Below are positions 8,344 to 17,857 of a stretch of 64,000 nt of DNA, one piece after another; the stretch's first letter is position 1, and every line of letters begins with the position of its first letter. The stretch is from Oceanispirochaeta sp963676905. Its GTDB lineage: Bacteria > Spirochaetota > Spirochaetia > DSM-2461. The translations under genes and the position numbers were made by a program. Under the pieces are notes generated by a model. The model did no database searches and was not told the origin of the DNA. It was given only the letters and a program-made list of their open reading frames with translations. The DNA lies in NCBI GenBank assembly GCA_963676905.2, contig CAXXVE010000001.1, positions 3,844,001-3,908,000 on the forward strand, given 5' to 3'.

Positions 8344-9531
8344 TTACCTCTTCCTTTTGCTGCCGTAAAGAATTGAATAGAGCCCCATTGCTGCCAGGCT
8401 TACAAAAGACAGGCCGAAATACACTCCCTTATATCCTATCACAGGGATGAAAAAGCCGAGTACAAAGGGCCCCAGACCGATTCCGGTCTCCGATATGGCA
8501 AGAAAGGTCGTTGTAGCCATACTCATCCTGTTACTTTCAACCTGCTTGACTCCGATTGCCTGGGCACTGGGAACAAAGGTTCCGAACCCGAGGCCGAGAA
8601 ATACAGCCGCCGTAAGAAGCATGAAGCTGCTTTCTGACCGGCTTAAAAGAATCAGTCCCGCCGCAAAGCAGATAAACGCGGGGTACATAACAGAGTCCGC
8701 CCCCTTCCTGTCGAAGGTCCGGCTTGTAAAAGGGCGGGATATAAGGGTCGTCACCGAGTAAACGACAAAGAAGATGCTCCCTGCCTCAACAAGATCTGTG
8801 GAACGGACATAGGCGGACAGGAAACTCATAATGCTTGAATAGGCCATAAAAACAAGGAAACCTATGGAAGCAAGGGACAGAACCCTCCTCTCGAAGAGGC
8901 TTGCCGGAGTCAGAGTTCTCAATCTAACGTGCTCTTTTTCCTCAACCACGGCTTCCTGTACCTGAAGCATAAGGGATGCCAGAAAGGCAAGTACAACAAG
9001 GGCGCAGTTGATTATGAGAATAAAAGTGAAACCGGCCTTCCCATAGAGAAAAATCCCGAGAGAAGGCCCCGCAGCGGAAGCCAGAGTGGTGCTCTGCATA
9101 AAATAGGAGATTCCCTCTCCTCTTCTGCTCTCGGGGATGCTGTGAACCATGATTGTCAGGCAGGCTGTTGTTGCCAGTCCGAACCCTGTACCGTGGAGAA
9201 GGCGAACTGCAATGAGAACGGGAAGGTTCGGCGCTGTAAAGTAAAGTGCCATAGCCGCTGCATTCAGTCCGAGTCCTGCATAGAGCAGCCTTTTCCGTCC
9301 TGTCTGATCAATCAGCTTCCCCGTCAGAATACGTGTCAGCAGTGCGGCGATAATCAGAACGCCCGCAGCAAGTCCGGCCTGACTGTGGGACGCATCCATG
9401 CTGTCCATTGCATGGACAGCAATGATCGCCATAATCTGATAATACATAAACATTATCAGAAAACTGATTGAAGCATTTACAAGATAATCCTTTGTAAAAA
9501 GTTTCTCCCTTTCCATGGATTCTGGAATCAA
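8344..9531 (-). CDS. MFS transporter
   Basis: This 395-residue protein has twelve predicted membrane helices. The loop 'GKLIDQTGRKRLLYAGL' after helix 2 is the classic MFS motif A (GxxxDxxGRKR), with a related 'SRTFDRKGAD' in the second half. It overlaps the upstream GH3 gene by 4 bp (ATGA) and lies 4 bp from the propeller gene, so the three are almost certainly co-transcribed. In this context it may move the sugar released by the GH3 enzyme. An efflux role cannot be excluded because the sequence is equally close to general MFS exporters. Confidence 0.85.
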   Translation of the reverse strand: MIPESMEREKLFTKDYLVNASISFLIMFMYYQIMAIIAVHAMDSMDASHSQAGLAAGVLIIAALLTRILTGKLIDQTGRKRLLYAGLGLNAAAMALYFTAPNLPVLIAVRLLHGTGFGLATTACLTIMVHSIPESRRGEGISYFMQSTTLASAAGPSLGIFLYGKAGFTFILIINCALVVLAFLASLMLQVQEAVVEEKEHVRLRTLTPASLFERRVLSLASIGFLVFMAYSSIMSFLSAYVRSTDLVEAGSIFFVVYSVTTLISRPFTSRTFDRKGADSVMYPAFICFAAGLILLSRSESSFMLLTAAVFLGLGFGTFVPSAQAIGVKQVESNRMSMATTTFLAISETGIGLGPFVLGFFIPVIGYKGVYFGLSFVSLAAMGLYSILYGSKRKR

Positions 9532-11825
9532 TCCTTATTCAGTGTTTCCAGAAGGGAGTCCAGCTTCTCCTCATTGATCAGATCACCTGCAAACATGTGA
9601 AATGACCTGAGGGGCATATCCTTAAACAGGGTCATCAGAAGATCCATCGAGATGGCTCTCTCCTCTTCCATCTTTCTGCCGGCTATATCGAGCATCTTCT
9701 TTCCCTCGGGGTGAAGGGAGAGCTCAAAGACTGTGGAGTTTCTTGTGTATACACTCTTCTCCCTGTTTAAGGATTTCAATTCAACAGATCTCTTGAGCCT
9801 GATATCCCGGGATGAACTGCCGATGCAGATCTCATAGGTTCCGTCCGGAGCATACCAGTCGGATCTGCCTGTATCATAATAGGCAAAATCTCTCTTGCTC
9901 AGATGGAAGACAAGGGTCCCCTCCTCATCTGGATTCAGCTTGATTTTTTCAAAGCCCTTCAGCTCCTGCAAGGGCCTGCTGACGGGTGAGTCCACAGGAC
10001 GGATATAAAGCTGCACCGTCTCCTTCCCTTCACGCTCACCTGTATTTCTGACTTTTACAGTCAGGATCAGTTCACCCTCTCCTGTCAGTTCACCGCTGTC
10101 CGCCTCAAGACTGTCATAGGAAAAATCTGTATAGCTCAAACCATAGCCGAAGGGGAACAGAGGCTCAACTTCGGCGCTGTCATAGTAGCGGTATCCCACA
10201 AATATGCCCTCTCTGTACTCAACCCTGTCCCTGTCCCCGGGAAAGTTAAGGTAGGAAGGATTATCCTGAACTCTTCGGGGAAAGGTCTCAGCCAGCTTTC
10301 CAGAGGGGTTCACCCTGCCGAAAAGAACATCAGAAACAGCACCTCCGAAACCCTGTCCTCCCAGATAGGCCTCAACTACAGCCTTTACCCCGTCCAGCCA
10401 GGGCATTTCAACGGGAGAACCGTTACTGAGGACAACAACTGTCTGCGGCTGAACTTCAGCGACTGCCCTTATAAGTTCAAGATGCCCCGGAGGAATGGAT
10501 ATATGCTTTCTGTCATACCCCTCAGACTCATAGGGTTCGGGGAGGCCTGCAAACACAACAGCACTGTCCGCCTTTTCAGCGGCTCTGCAAGCCGCCTCTA
10601 TCATGGCCCTGTCAGGAATATCACTGGCGGACTCAAACTTTCTGTTGGAGTAGCGGTCACGGATCATATCCACCGGATATCCGGGCTCATAGAGAACGGT
10701 CATGCCCGAGGCCTCGGCGGTCCGGCGTATTTCATCCAGAGGGATATCAAGTATAGAGGGATTTACATGAGAACTCCCTCCTCCCTGAAAACGGGGATAG
10801 GCTGCAAACCCACCGATAACAGCCAGGGTTTTCTGGTCTTCCAGAGGAAGGATATTATCCTCATTTTTCAACAAAACCATACAGTCGGCGGCGGTCTCCC
10901 GGGCTGATTTATGGTGGAGTTCGCTGTCGAAGGAGGCTCCCTTCTTCCTGTTGCTGACAGCCTTCTCGACTATCCTCAGGATACGCATAACAGCACGATC
11001 CAGCAGGGCTTCATCAAGCTGCCCCGTCTGAACCGCTCTGACAATCAGCTTGTCCCTGTCCCCTCTGCAGGCGGGCATTTCAAGCTCTAGTCCGGCGGCC
11101 AGAGCATCGACACGCTCGTTCACAGCGCCCCAGTCGGAGACGACAAATCCCTCAAACCCCCACTCATCTCTTAGAATATCCGAAAGAAGACGGGAGTGCT
11201 CTGAACAGAACTCTCCGTTCAGTTTGTTGTAGGCACACATAACCGTCCAGGGCTTTGTATTCCTGACAACAGGCTCAAAGCTGGCCAGATATATTTCGCG
11301 CAGGGTTCTCTCGTCGATGACCGTGTCTGTGAGCAGCCTGCGATACTCCTGGTTATTGGCAGCAAAATGCTTCAGCGAGGTTCCCACACCCTCCCCCTGC
11401 ACTCCCGATACATGGGATGAAGCCATCCTGGAGGACAGGAAGGGGTCCTCAGAGAAGTATTCAAAATTCCTTCCGCAGAGAGGTGAGCGTTTAATATTGG
11501 TACCGGGCCCCAGAATGATATCGACTCCCAGAGCCTGGCACTCTTTTCCCAAAAGGGACCCCACACGGCCCACAAGATCCCTGTCCCAGGAGCAGGCCAG
11601 GGCAGCGGCGGTGGGGAAGCAGGTGGCGGGGACACTCTCGGAGAGGGCTATATGATCGGGGTCGGCCTCCTGCTTTCTGAGACCGTGAGGTCCGTCGGCC
11701 ATCATGATTGATGGAATTCCAAGACGGTCCACGGCCTTGGTAAGCCAGAAATTCTCACCCGAACAGAGTCCGGCCTTCTCTTCCAGAGTCATCTCATCTA
11801 CAAGTTCACTAATTGATTTATCCAT
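9528..11825 (-). CDS. Glycoside hydrolase family 3 beta-glycosidase
   Basis: The 765-residue product has GH3 layout: an N-terminal TIM barrel with 'MADGPHGLRKQ' and the nucleophile Asp in 'GFVVSDWGAVNERVDAL', a C-terminal alpha/beta sandwich ('VVLSNGSPVEMPW', 'YLGGQGFGGAVSDVLFG'), and a fibronectin-like tail ('VRNTGEREGKETVQLYI'). There is no signal peptide, so it acts in the cytoplasm on imported oligosaccharides, most likely as a beta-glucosidase or beta-xylosidase. The start has an AAGGAA site. It follows the opp ATPase gene by 93 bp on the same strand, so uptake and hydrolysis are probably one unit. Confidence 0.92.
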   Translation of the reverse strand: MDKSISELVDEMTLEEKAGLCSGENFWLTKAVDRLGIPSIMMADGPHGLRKQEADPDHIALSESVPATCFPTAAALACSWDRDLVGRVGSLLGKECQALGVDIILGPGTNIKRSPLCGRNFEYFSEDPFLSSRMASSHVSGVQGEGVGTSLKHFAANNQEYRRLLTDTVIDERTLREIYLASFEPVVRNTKPWTVMCAYNKLNGEFCSEHSRLLSDILRDEWGFEGFVVSDWGAVNERVDALAAGLELEMPACRGDRDKLIVRAVQTGQLDEALLDRAVMRILRIVEKAVSNRKKGASFDSELHHKSARETAADCMVLLKNEDNILPLEDQKTLAVIGGFAAYPRFQGGGSSHVNPSILDIPLDEIRRTAEASGMTVLYEPGYPVDMIRDRYSNRKFESASDIPDRAMIEAACRAAEKADSAVVFAGLPEPYESEGYDRKHISIPPGHLELIRAVAEVQPQTVVVLSNGSPVEMPWLDGVKAVVEAYLGGQGFGGAVSDVLFGRVNPSGKLAETFPRRVQDNPSYLNFPGDRDRVEYREGIFVGYRYYDSAEVEPLFPFGYGLSYTDFSYDSLEADSGELTGEGELILTVKVRNTGEREGKETVQLYIRPVDSPVSRPLQELKGFEKIKLNPDEEGTLVFHLSKRDFAYYDTGRSDWYAPDGTYEICIGSSSRDIRLKRSVELKSLNREKSVYTRNSTVFELSLHPEGKKMLDIAGRKMEEERAISMDLLMTLFKDMPLRSFHMFAGDLINEEKLDSLLETLNKD

Positions 11826-11918
11826 TCCAGGTTCCTTTTTGCAATTAAGAGAATTTTATAATGGGAGATAGGGCCGCCACGGCTGAGCCCCTGAGAAAAT
11901 ACACTTACTCTAAGACCT

Positions 11919-12731
11919 CTACACTGTTGAAAGATCCCACTCCTCATGGATTTTGGGTACATCGCTTATAAGCCGCATGGTGTACTCCGCTTTAGGATTG
12001 AGAATTACATCATTCGCCTTTCCGAACTCGACAATGCTTCCCTTCTCCATAATGTAGACAGTATCTGATATATAATATGCCAGTCCGATATCATGGGTGA
12101 TAAAGATTATTGTCATTCCTATCTCATCGCGAAGATTCATAAGCATATCCAGAATGGTGGCCCGGGAGCAGGCATCTATCATGGAAGTGGGCTCATCGGC
12201 CAGAAGGATCTTCGGTTTCATCAGAAAGATTCTGGCAATCATTAGACGCTGCATCTGGCCGCCTGAAAGCTCAAACGGGTACTTGTTTGTAAGTTCGGCA
12301 AACTTCAGATTTACAAAGCTGCAGGCTTCCTCCATCATTTCGACCTTCTTGTCATAGGGCAGTCTGCCGCCGCCTCTCATTTTAATGCAGTCAAGAAGGA
12401 CAGAGTCGATCTTATGGAAGACATTGTATGATGAGAAGGGGTCCTGAAAAATGGCCTGTATGTTCGTCCAGTACTCCCGTCTCTGTTTCAGTCCCTTTAT
12501 GTTCCGGGGTTCCCCCTGGAAGAGGATCTCACCCTCAGTCACATTCAGAAGGCCCAGAAGCATCTTGGCCAGTGTAGTCTTTCCGCTTCCCGATTCCCCC
12601 ACGATGGAGACGAACTCCCCCTCATGGAAATCGAAGCTCACATGATCCACAGCCACATTTCTTTTGTCGCCATGACCGAACACCTTGGTCACATTCCTTC
12701 CGCTCAAACACAGTTTGTTCTGATCAGTCAT
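11919..12731 (-). CDS. Opp/Dpp-type ABC transporter ATP-binding protein (OppF position)
   Basis: This 270-residue ATPase has Walker A 'GESGSGKTTL', Q-loop 'AIFQDPFSSYN', signature 'LSGGQMQRL' and Walker B 'ILLADEPTS'. It lacks the C-terminal cysteine-rich oligopeptide extension that its partner at 12724-13731 has. The two overlap by 8 bp, and the pair should form the nucleotide-binding dimer of the importer encoded up to 16011. The GH3 gene downstream suggests an oligosaccharide rather than a peptide substrate, as for Opp-family sugar transporters in Thermotoga (inference). Confidence 0.92.
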   Translation of the reverse strand: MTDQNKLCLSGRNVTKVFGHGDKRNVAVDHVSFDFHEGEFVSIVGESGSGKTTLAKMLLGLLNVTEGEILFQGEPRNIKGLKQRREYWTNIQAIFQDPFSSYNVFHKIDSVLLDCIKMRGGGRLPYDKKVEMMEEACSFVNLKFAELTNKYPFELSGGQMQRLMIARIFLMKPKILLADEPTSMIDACSRATILDMLMNLRDEIGMTIIFITHDIGLAYYISDTVYIMEKGSIVEFGKANDVILNPKAEYTMRLISDVPKIHEEWDLSTV

Positions 12732-13731
12732 TGCTGTATGCCTCCTTCAGAAAATCAACGCTGAACTTGCAGCGGTAGTTCCGGTTTTCTCCAAATGACT
12801 TCATCCCGTCGGAGAAGACCCGGCACTCGTCTTCAGCGTATTTACACCGCGCCGCAAAACGGCATCCTGAGGGAGGATTTTTAAGATTGGGAGGAGTTCC
12901 CGGTATGGCTGTCAGTTTCTGATCCCTCGTTCCTGATTCGGGAACGATAATGGACCCCATCAGCCCCTTTGAGTAGGGATGAACAGGATCAAAGACCATT
13001 TCCCTGGCTGAACCCTTTTCAACAATCTGACCGGCATACATAACCATGATGTCATCGGTCACATTGTAAAGGAGAGGCAGCTCGTGGGTGATGAATATCA
13101 TCGACTTGATATAGCCCTTGTCCATAAGATCCCGGAGCATTCTGATAACCTTCTTCTGACAGGTCACATCCAGGGCGCTTGAGGGTTCATCGGCAATAAG
13201 GACCTTGGGGGAGAGGATTGTTGATATGGCGATTACAGTTCTCTGCTTCATTCCCCCGGATAGTTCTACGGCATGCTGTCCCAGAACCCGCTCGGGCAGA
13301 CCCAGAATTTCAAAGCGCTCTCTTGCCATGTCATAGATATCGCTCCGGGACATATCGGGAAGATGGGCATGAATCACATCCTCCAGGAAGCGGATAATCT
13401 TCTGAGTCGGGTTCAGGGCGTTCATAGCCGCCTGCGGTATGTAGGCGATCTCCTTGCCAAGTATATGCTTGCGTGTATCATCAGGATTCATCTTTGAGAT
13501 ATTCCTGCCGTCCAGAATAATGTCTCCGCTTGTGTAGTGAAGGGGTGGAAAATAGTATCCCATCAGGCTCAGGGCCAGGGTGGATTTACCGCACCCCGAT
13601 TCTCCCGCAATCCCCAGAGACTTTCCCTCTTCGATACTCAAAGAGACCCCGTCCACCGCATATACGTTCTCTCTGAACCGGGTAATATATTTTGTTTTGA
13701 GGTCTTTGACCTCGAGCATGACTTTTCCCAT
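12724..13731 (-). CDS. Opp/Dpp-type ABC transporter ATP-binding protein (OppD position)
   Basis: This 335-residue ATPase has Walker A 'GESGCGKSTL', signature 'LSGGMKQRT' and Walker B 'LIADEPSS'. Its C-terminal oligo/dipeptide-transporter extension includes 'GCRFAARCKYAEDECR', with the family's spaced cysteines. It follows the permease gene by 9 bp and overlaps the next ATPase gene. It energises the same importer. Confidence 0.93.
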   Translation of the reverse strand: MGKVMLEVKDLKTKYITRFRENVYAVDGVSLSIEEGKSLGIAGESGCGKSTLALSLMGYYFPPLHYTSGDIILDGRNISKMNPDDTRKHILGKEIAYIPQAAMNALNPTQKIIRFLEDVIHAHLPDMSRSDIYDMARERFEILGLPERVLGQHAVELSGGMKQRTVIAISTILSPKVLIADEPSSALDVTCQKKVIRMLRDLMDKGYIKSMIFITHELPLLYNVTDDIMVMYAGQIVEKGSAREMVFDPVHPYSKGLMGSIIVPESGTRDQKLTAIPGTPPNLKNPPSGCRFAARCKYAEDECRVFSDGMKSFGENRNYRCKFSVDFLKEAYSND

Positions 13732-13740
13732 TGTGTCCTC

Positions 13741-14991
13741 CTAATCTCTCAAAGTGGGATTAAATACCTGATCCAGACCGGTATTCATTAAATTCAGGGA
13801 GAATGAGATTAAGGCGATCATCATAATCACAGGAAAATAAGCCCACCAGGAACCGTTCAGATGGGCGGAATAGAGCATGGCCCAGTTCATCATCAGTCCC
13901 AGAGTGGGAACATCCGTTGTCTTGGGACCAAGTCCAAGCATGGAAAGCTGTGCTTCCATCAGTATGGCCGAAGAGATCTGAAGGATCAGGGCCATTACAA
14001 CATAGGAGGCGATATAGGGCAGGATATCTGCCAGAATAATACGCACGAGGCTGTGCCCTGACAGTTTGCTCAGGTTTACGTGGTCTCTGTTTCTCAGAGA
14101 GATAACCTGTGACCGGACAGCACGTGTTGTCCAGATCCATCTTGTCACTCCGATAACAATGGCCACCGTCACGGCGCCCCTCTGATCCTGGCCTATGGAG
14201 TAGGAAATGAGTATAAGCAGGACAAAAGCGGGAATGACAGTAAAAATGTTTGTGATAAACATGATTATGTCATCTATTATCCCTCCGACAAAACCGGATA
14301 TAAGCCCGAGGGTCAGCCCTATAAAAGTGGCAATGACTCCCGCAATGATACCTATGAGTATGGATGTCTTTATGGCGGAAGCGAGTTCTTTAAGAACGTC
14401 CCGTCCGAAGTTGTCTGTACCCAGAGGAAGCCGGAGCACATTCGCCACATTCTTTACATTCACATAGTCTGTGTCTCTGATCTCTTTGCGGATCTCAAGG
14501 CCCCCCGTCTCATCCACTGTTTCAGCAATAATCTTGTTATGGGTGATCAGGGCATTTTTCAGACTGATGTCCAGACGTTCATAGTAGTTTCGTTTAGCCT
14601 TGGTCATGCCGCTGACTCGCAGAGCTGGATCATAATTGTCCTGCCATAGGGCCAGAAGAGTTTCTGTATCCTCCATTTCAAGGTCTTCAATGGATACGCC
14701 GGCGGCATCCAGCCACACAATGATATCCACACGGTCCTGGGTCTTCAGAACCTGATCCAGTCTGTTGGCCGGAGCGTCATCCAGCTTCAGAGTGTTCATT
14801 TCCGAGTCCACCGCATCATAGACCGACACATAGATGCCGGGTTTGGCAAATATACCGATTGAAATTGTCTTCAGGGGATCTCCGGGATTAAAGAGAGGGT
14901 AAAAGATCATAAGCAGCATAATGGCTGCAAAGATGGAAAAACCCACTACAAACTTTCCGGACTGAAATATTTGTCGAATTAAATGTTTCAT
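13741..14991 (-). CDS. Opp/Dpp-type ABC transporter permease (OppC position) with large periplasmic insert
   Basis: The product has 416 residues, longer than the usual OppC of about 300. After the first membrane helix (residues 14-33) there is an extracytoplasmic insert of roughly 140 residues. The transport core follows with 'LPLGTDNFGRDVLKEL' and five more helices. The EAA-type coupling loop lies near 'LSKLSGHSLVRIILADILP'. The insert is an oddity shared, as far as I recall, with some sugar-type Opp permeases. The gene sits 12 bp after the OppB-type permease. Confidence 0.9.
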   Translation of the reverse strand: MKHLIRQIFQSGKFVVGFSIFAAIMLLMIFYPLFNPGDPLKTISIGIFAKPGIYVSVYDAVDSEMNTLKLDDAPANRLDQVLKTQDRVDIIVWLDAAGVSIEDLEMEDTETLLALWQDNYDPALRVSGMTKAKRNYYERLDISLKNALITHNKIIAETVDETGGLEIRKEIRDTDYVNVKNVANVLRLPLGTDNFGRDVLKELASAIKTSILIGIIAGVIATFIGLTLGLISGFVGGIIDDIIMFITNIFTVIPAFVLLILISYSIGQDQRGAVTVAIVIGVTRWIWTTRAVRSQVISLRNRDHVNLSKLSGHSLVRIILADILPYIASYVVMALILQISSAILMEAQLSMLGLGPKTTDVPTLGLMMNWAMLYSAHLNGSWWAYFPVIMMIALISFSLNLMNTGLDQVFNPTLRD

Positions 14992-15003
14992 AACGGCCCT
15001 CTC

Positions 15004-16011
15004 CTATTCGTCAAACTGGGCCGCTTTGACCCGGGGATCAATAAATCCATAGATTACATCGATAACGAACGTTGTAATCAGAACCATAATAGTAATAATC
15101 AGGGTAGTAGCCGAAAGAAGAGGATAATCGGCCATTGTTATTGCCTGGAGGAGCGTAGAACCGAGCCCCGGATAACTGAAGATTATTTCGGCAACAAGTG
15201 CGCCTCCGATCATTGTTCCCAGAGACAGGGCCAGTCCGGTGATCTGGGGAAGCATGGCATTCCTGAAAACATAACCTACAATTTTCCTGTCCTTGATTCC
15301 CAGAAAACGGCTGTATTTTACGTAGTCCGCATTCAGTTCATAGATGGACATGGAACGCATTCCAATAGCCTGCCCTCCTGTAGCAAATACTACAATTGAC
15401 CAGAAAGGAAGCTGATAGTGTGTGATAATCGACTTAATAAAGTCCCAGCTGAAATTTGGAATCATATCAAATCCATATCCGCCTGAAGAGGGGGCTATTT
15501 CAAGTTTTACGGCAAAGAGAACAAGCAGAATCACTGCCATTCCGAATGCGGGGATACTGCTGAGAAACAGGGCGACGGGCATAAGGACCTTGTCGAACCC
15601 CTTTCTGAGGTATGCTGCAAGGGCGCCGAGGATATTCCCGACAATCCAGCCGACAATGATGGCTGGCAGCTGCAGTCCGACGGTCCACCAGATAGCATTG
15701 CTTATAATATCCGATACAGGACGGGGATACTGGCTGAAGGAAAGGCCATAATCACCTTTCAGGGCATTTTTAAAATAGGTAAAGAACTGAATAATCATCG
15801 GATCATTAATTCCGAATGCTTCAGCATACTGATCATAGATCTCTTTGACTGCCGATGCTTCCGACATCCCCTGGGCGCTTCTTGATACAATAACAGCCAC
15901 AGGGTCCCCCGGCATAAGACGGGGCAGAATGAAGTTCAGAAGAACAGCCACGACGAAGGTAATTAAAAACCATATGATTTTTTTACCGAAGTATTTACGA
16001 TAAGGACTCAA
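15004..16011 (-). CDS. Opp/Dpp-type ABC transporter permease (OppB position)
   Basis: This 335-residue protein has six membrane helices. The N-terminal signature 'FILPRLMPGDPVAVIV' is diagnostic of OppB/DppB, and the coupling region is 'YVKYSRFLGIKDRKIVGYVFRNAMLPQ'-like (quoted in part: RFLGIKDRKIVGYVFRNAML). It is separated from the binding-protein gene by a hairpin at 16026-16059 that would lower its expression relative to the binding protein. It is intact, although the prophage interrupts the gene before it. Confidence 0.93.
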   Translation of the reverse strand: MSPYRKYFGKKIIWFLITFVVAVLLNFILPRLMPGDPVAVIVSRSAQGMSEASAVKEIYDQYAEAFGINDPMIIQFFTYFKNALKGDYGLSFSQYPRPVSDIISNAIWWTVGLQLPAIIVGWIVGNILGALAAYLRKGFDKVLMPVALFLSSIPAFGMAVILLVLFAVKLEIAPSSGGYGFDMIPNFSWDFIKSIITHYQLPFWSIVVFATGGQAIGMRSMSIYELNADYVKYSRFLGIKDRKIVGYVFRNAMLPQITGLALSLGTMIGGALVAEIIFSYPGLGSTLLQAITMADYPLLSATTLIITIMVLITTFVIDVIYGFIDPRVKAAQFDE

Positions 16012-16025
16012 TGGGAACCACCTTT

Positions 16026-16059
16026 AAAAAGCCCTGCCCCCTCAGGGGGGTGCAGGGCT
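16026..16059 (-). terminator. Intra-operon terminator/attenuator between binding protein and permease genes
   Basis: Stem GCCCTG-CCCCC (16031-16041) pairs with GGGGG...CAGGGC (16046-16058). On the minus strand it is followed by TTTTT (16030-16026). A T-rich run is also present on the plus side (16065-16070), so it could act in both directions. Its place right after the binding-protein stop fits the usual down-regulation of permease genes relative to the binding protein. Confidence 0.75.
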
Positions 16060-16072
16060 GACTATTTTTTAA

Positions 16073-17224
16073 TTATTTCACTAATTCAATGTGATAGAGA
16101 CCGGCAATACTGTATCCGTGAATCAGGTCTCCGGGAGGAATATTGAGTCCATCGCCGTCTTCGGGATAGTTTGTCCATACAGACTCATTGACAGCATGGA
16201 AGCAGTTGGGTCTGTACATCAGTGTAAATGAGGGAACGTCTGTCAGATAGATCCTGTTGACCTCTGTATAGAGCTTTTTGAGTCTTGCCATATCAGTTGT
16301 AGCAGGGATTTCCTGAATGATTTCATCAACTCGGCTGTTGGAGTACTGACCCCAGTTACCGGACCAGTTTCCTTCAACATTATTGTACTCGGAACTCATC
16401 AGCTGTCTGACACGGCCCCAGGGCATTACGGGAGAAGATCCGTCAGACCACATCATAAAGATCTCATAGTCTGTCTGATAGGCGGCAGTCACGACTGTCT
16501 GGTAAACCGAATACTCGGGATAGTTGGTGGTAATTTCAATTCCGATATTCTTACCGGCAGCTGCAACAAGTTCAATTGCGGCCATCCAGTCGGTCCAGCC
16601 ATTGGGGCAGCTGGCTGAAAAGGAGAGCTTTTTGCCGTTCAGATCCCGTATGCCGTCTCCATCTGTATCAACGATTCCGGCGGCATCCAGCAGGGCATTG
16701 GCACCGGCAATATCGTTACCTGTAAACTGCAGTTCGGAAACTGCGGCCTGATTGTACATGCTCTGTTCACCGGGGGTGGGGTTCATGGTGGAACGGGGAA
16801 CCTGGTCAAAGGTGGGTGACTGGTTGGTCATGGCATTGGCTATAATTGAATCGTAATCCACTGCCATGGCGATGGCCTTGCGGACTGTCACATTGTCCAG
16901 TCCCGGTACATTCATATTGTAGTAAGCTGTGGGAAGGGAACCTGAAACACCATAGGGAGCCTCGGACATATAGGTGGAGATGGGAAGGCCGTCATCAAGC
17001 CACATCTTATGAACGTTGGCATTGAACTGCTGGCTTACATCCACTTCACCTGCCTTGAAAGCAACCTGTCCGGCAGCATTGTCGGAGTAGATAGTATGAG
17101 CCAGGTACTTGGGTGCGGGAAGTTTGCCCCACATGGAGGAATCTTTTCCCCAGTAATTATCATTTCTTACAAGAACGAGCTTCTGATCATCGGCATAATA
17201 GGGTCCATAGGGTCCTGAATATAC
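16073..17224 (-). pseudogene. Opp-family solute-binding protein, C-terminal fragment (interrupted by prophage)
   Basis: These 383 codons are the C-terminal part of a family-5 extracellular solute-binding protein, from '(V)YSGPYGPYYADDQKLV' to 'AGLYHIELVK'. Joined to the fragment at 50286-50966 through the shared GTATAT (Val-Tyr), they restore a continuous 608-residue frame, normal for the family. The reading frame now runs upstream into prophage DNA without a signal peptide, so no functional binding protein is expected. It may be weakly expressed from prophage sequence. The neighbouring permease and ATPase genes are intact. Confidence 0.93.
17219..17224. repeat. Target-site duplication, left copy (ATATAC)
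   Basis: ATATAC directly precedes the TGTAG left terminus and recurs directly after the CTACA right terminus at 50286-50291. Removing one copy and the prophage restores the binding-protein frame exactly. Six bases is the duplication consistent with TG...CA termini; Mu itself makes five. Confidence 0.9.
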
Positions 17225-17271
17225 TGTAGCACCCCGCGAAATAAAACAATAAATCATGCGATAATACAAAC
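17225..17271. repeat. Prophage left end with two transposase-type binding sites
   Basis: After the terminal 10 nt (TGTAGCACCC) come CGCGAAATAAA at 17235 and TGCGATAATAC at 17257-17267, 22 bp apart. The right end has the same layout (10 nt, then sites 22 bp apart), read inward. The first left copy is degenerate. These are most simply the end sites bound by the transposase. Confidence 0.75.
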
Positions 17272-17317
17272 CTCAAGATTTCTCATAATATAAAAAGACA
17301 TTTAACGCATGCCAAGT

Positions 17318-17857
17318 TTACTCATCAAACCACTCAGGCCTTTCTGGTGGTATACGAGTTTCTGGAACATTCAGCCAAGATGACCTCCACTGTGTATACT
17401 CAGTCTTCTGACCTTCTGTCAGCTCTGCCCAGAGTAATGGTAACTGATATTTGTCAAATAGAATGAACTCAGATTTGCGATTTTTACGAAGTAGTGAATC
17501 CTCATGCTCAGTCATTGCTTCATTATCTGCCTCCCATTTCAAAGTTTCATGGTTAAGCACATCGGTGATATGGTTCCAAATCTCTGTTGTCCATGTGGGT
17601 TTTGGATCAATTCCTGGCATATTGATACGATGTTCCTGTTTTCCTGAGTCATAATAAACCCCTCGATTATCTTTAATGATGCCTTCAGAGATAAGAACCT
17701 CTTCACTTTTGATCCTATAGTTATCATCCAAATAATCAAGCGGGACACCAACATATGCATTAAAAAGAGGAGCTTCAATAACACCTTCTTTATCTGGCTT
17801 CTTACTTGCACAATAATGGCCGGAAACCTTACTGTCAGTAATTGTAATATAATCCAT
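17318..17857 (-). CDS. Phage tail fibre assembly chaperone-like protein
   Basis: This 179-residue protein ends with 'LTEGQKTEYTQWRSSWLNVP', close to the 'LT..Q..EY..WR..L..VP' motif of phage tail (fibre) assembly chaperones. It directly follows the fibre gene (stop and start adjacent), the usual place for such a chaperone. It is the last gene before the left end. The N-terminal half may contribute to fibre binding, but I see no known domain there. Confidence 0.65.
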   Translation of the reverse strand: MDYITITDSKVSGHYCASKKPDKEGVIEAPLFNAYVGVPLDYLDDNYRIKSEEVLISEGIIKDNRGVYYDSGKQEHRINMPGIDPKPTWTTEIWNHITDVLNHETLKWEADNEAMTEHEDSLLRKNRKSEFILFDKYQLPLLWAELTEGQKTEYTQWRSSWLNVPETRIPPERPEWFDE

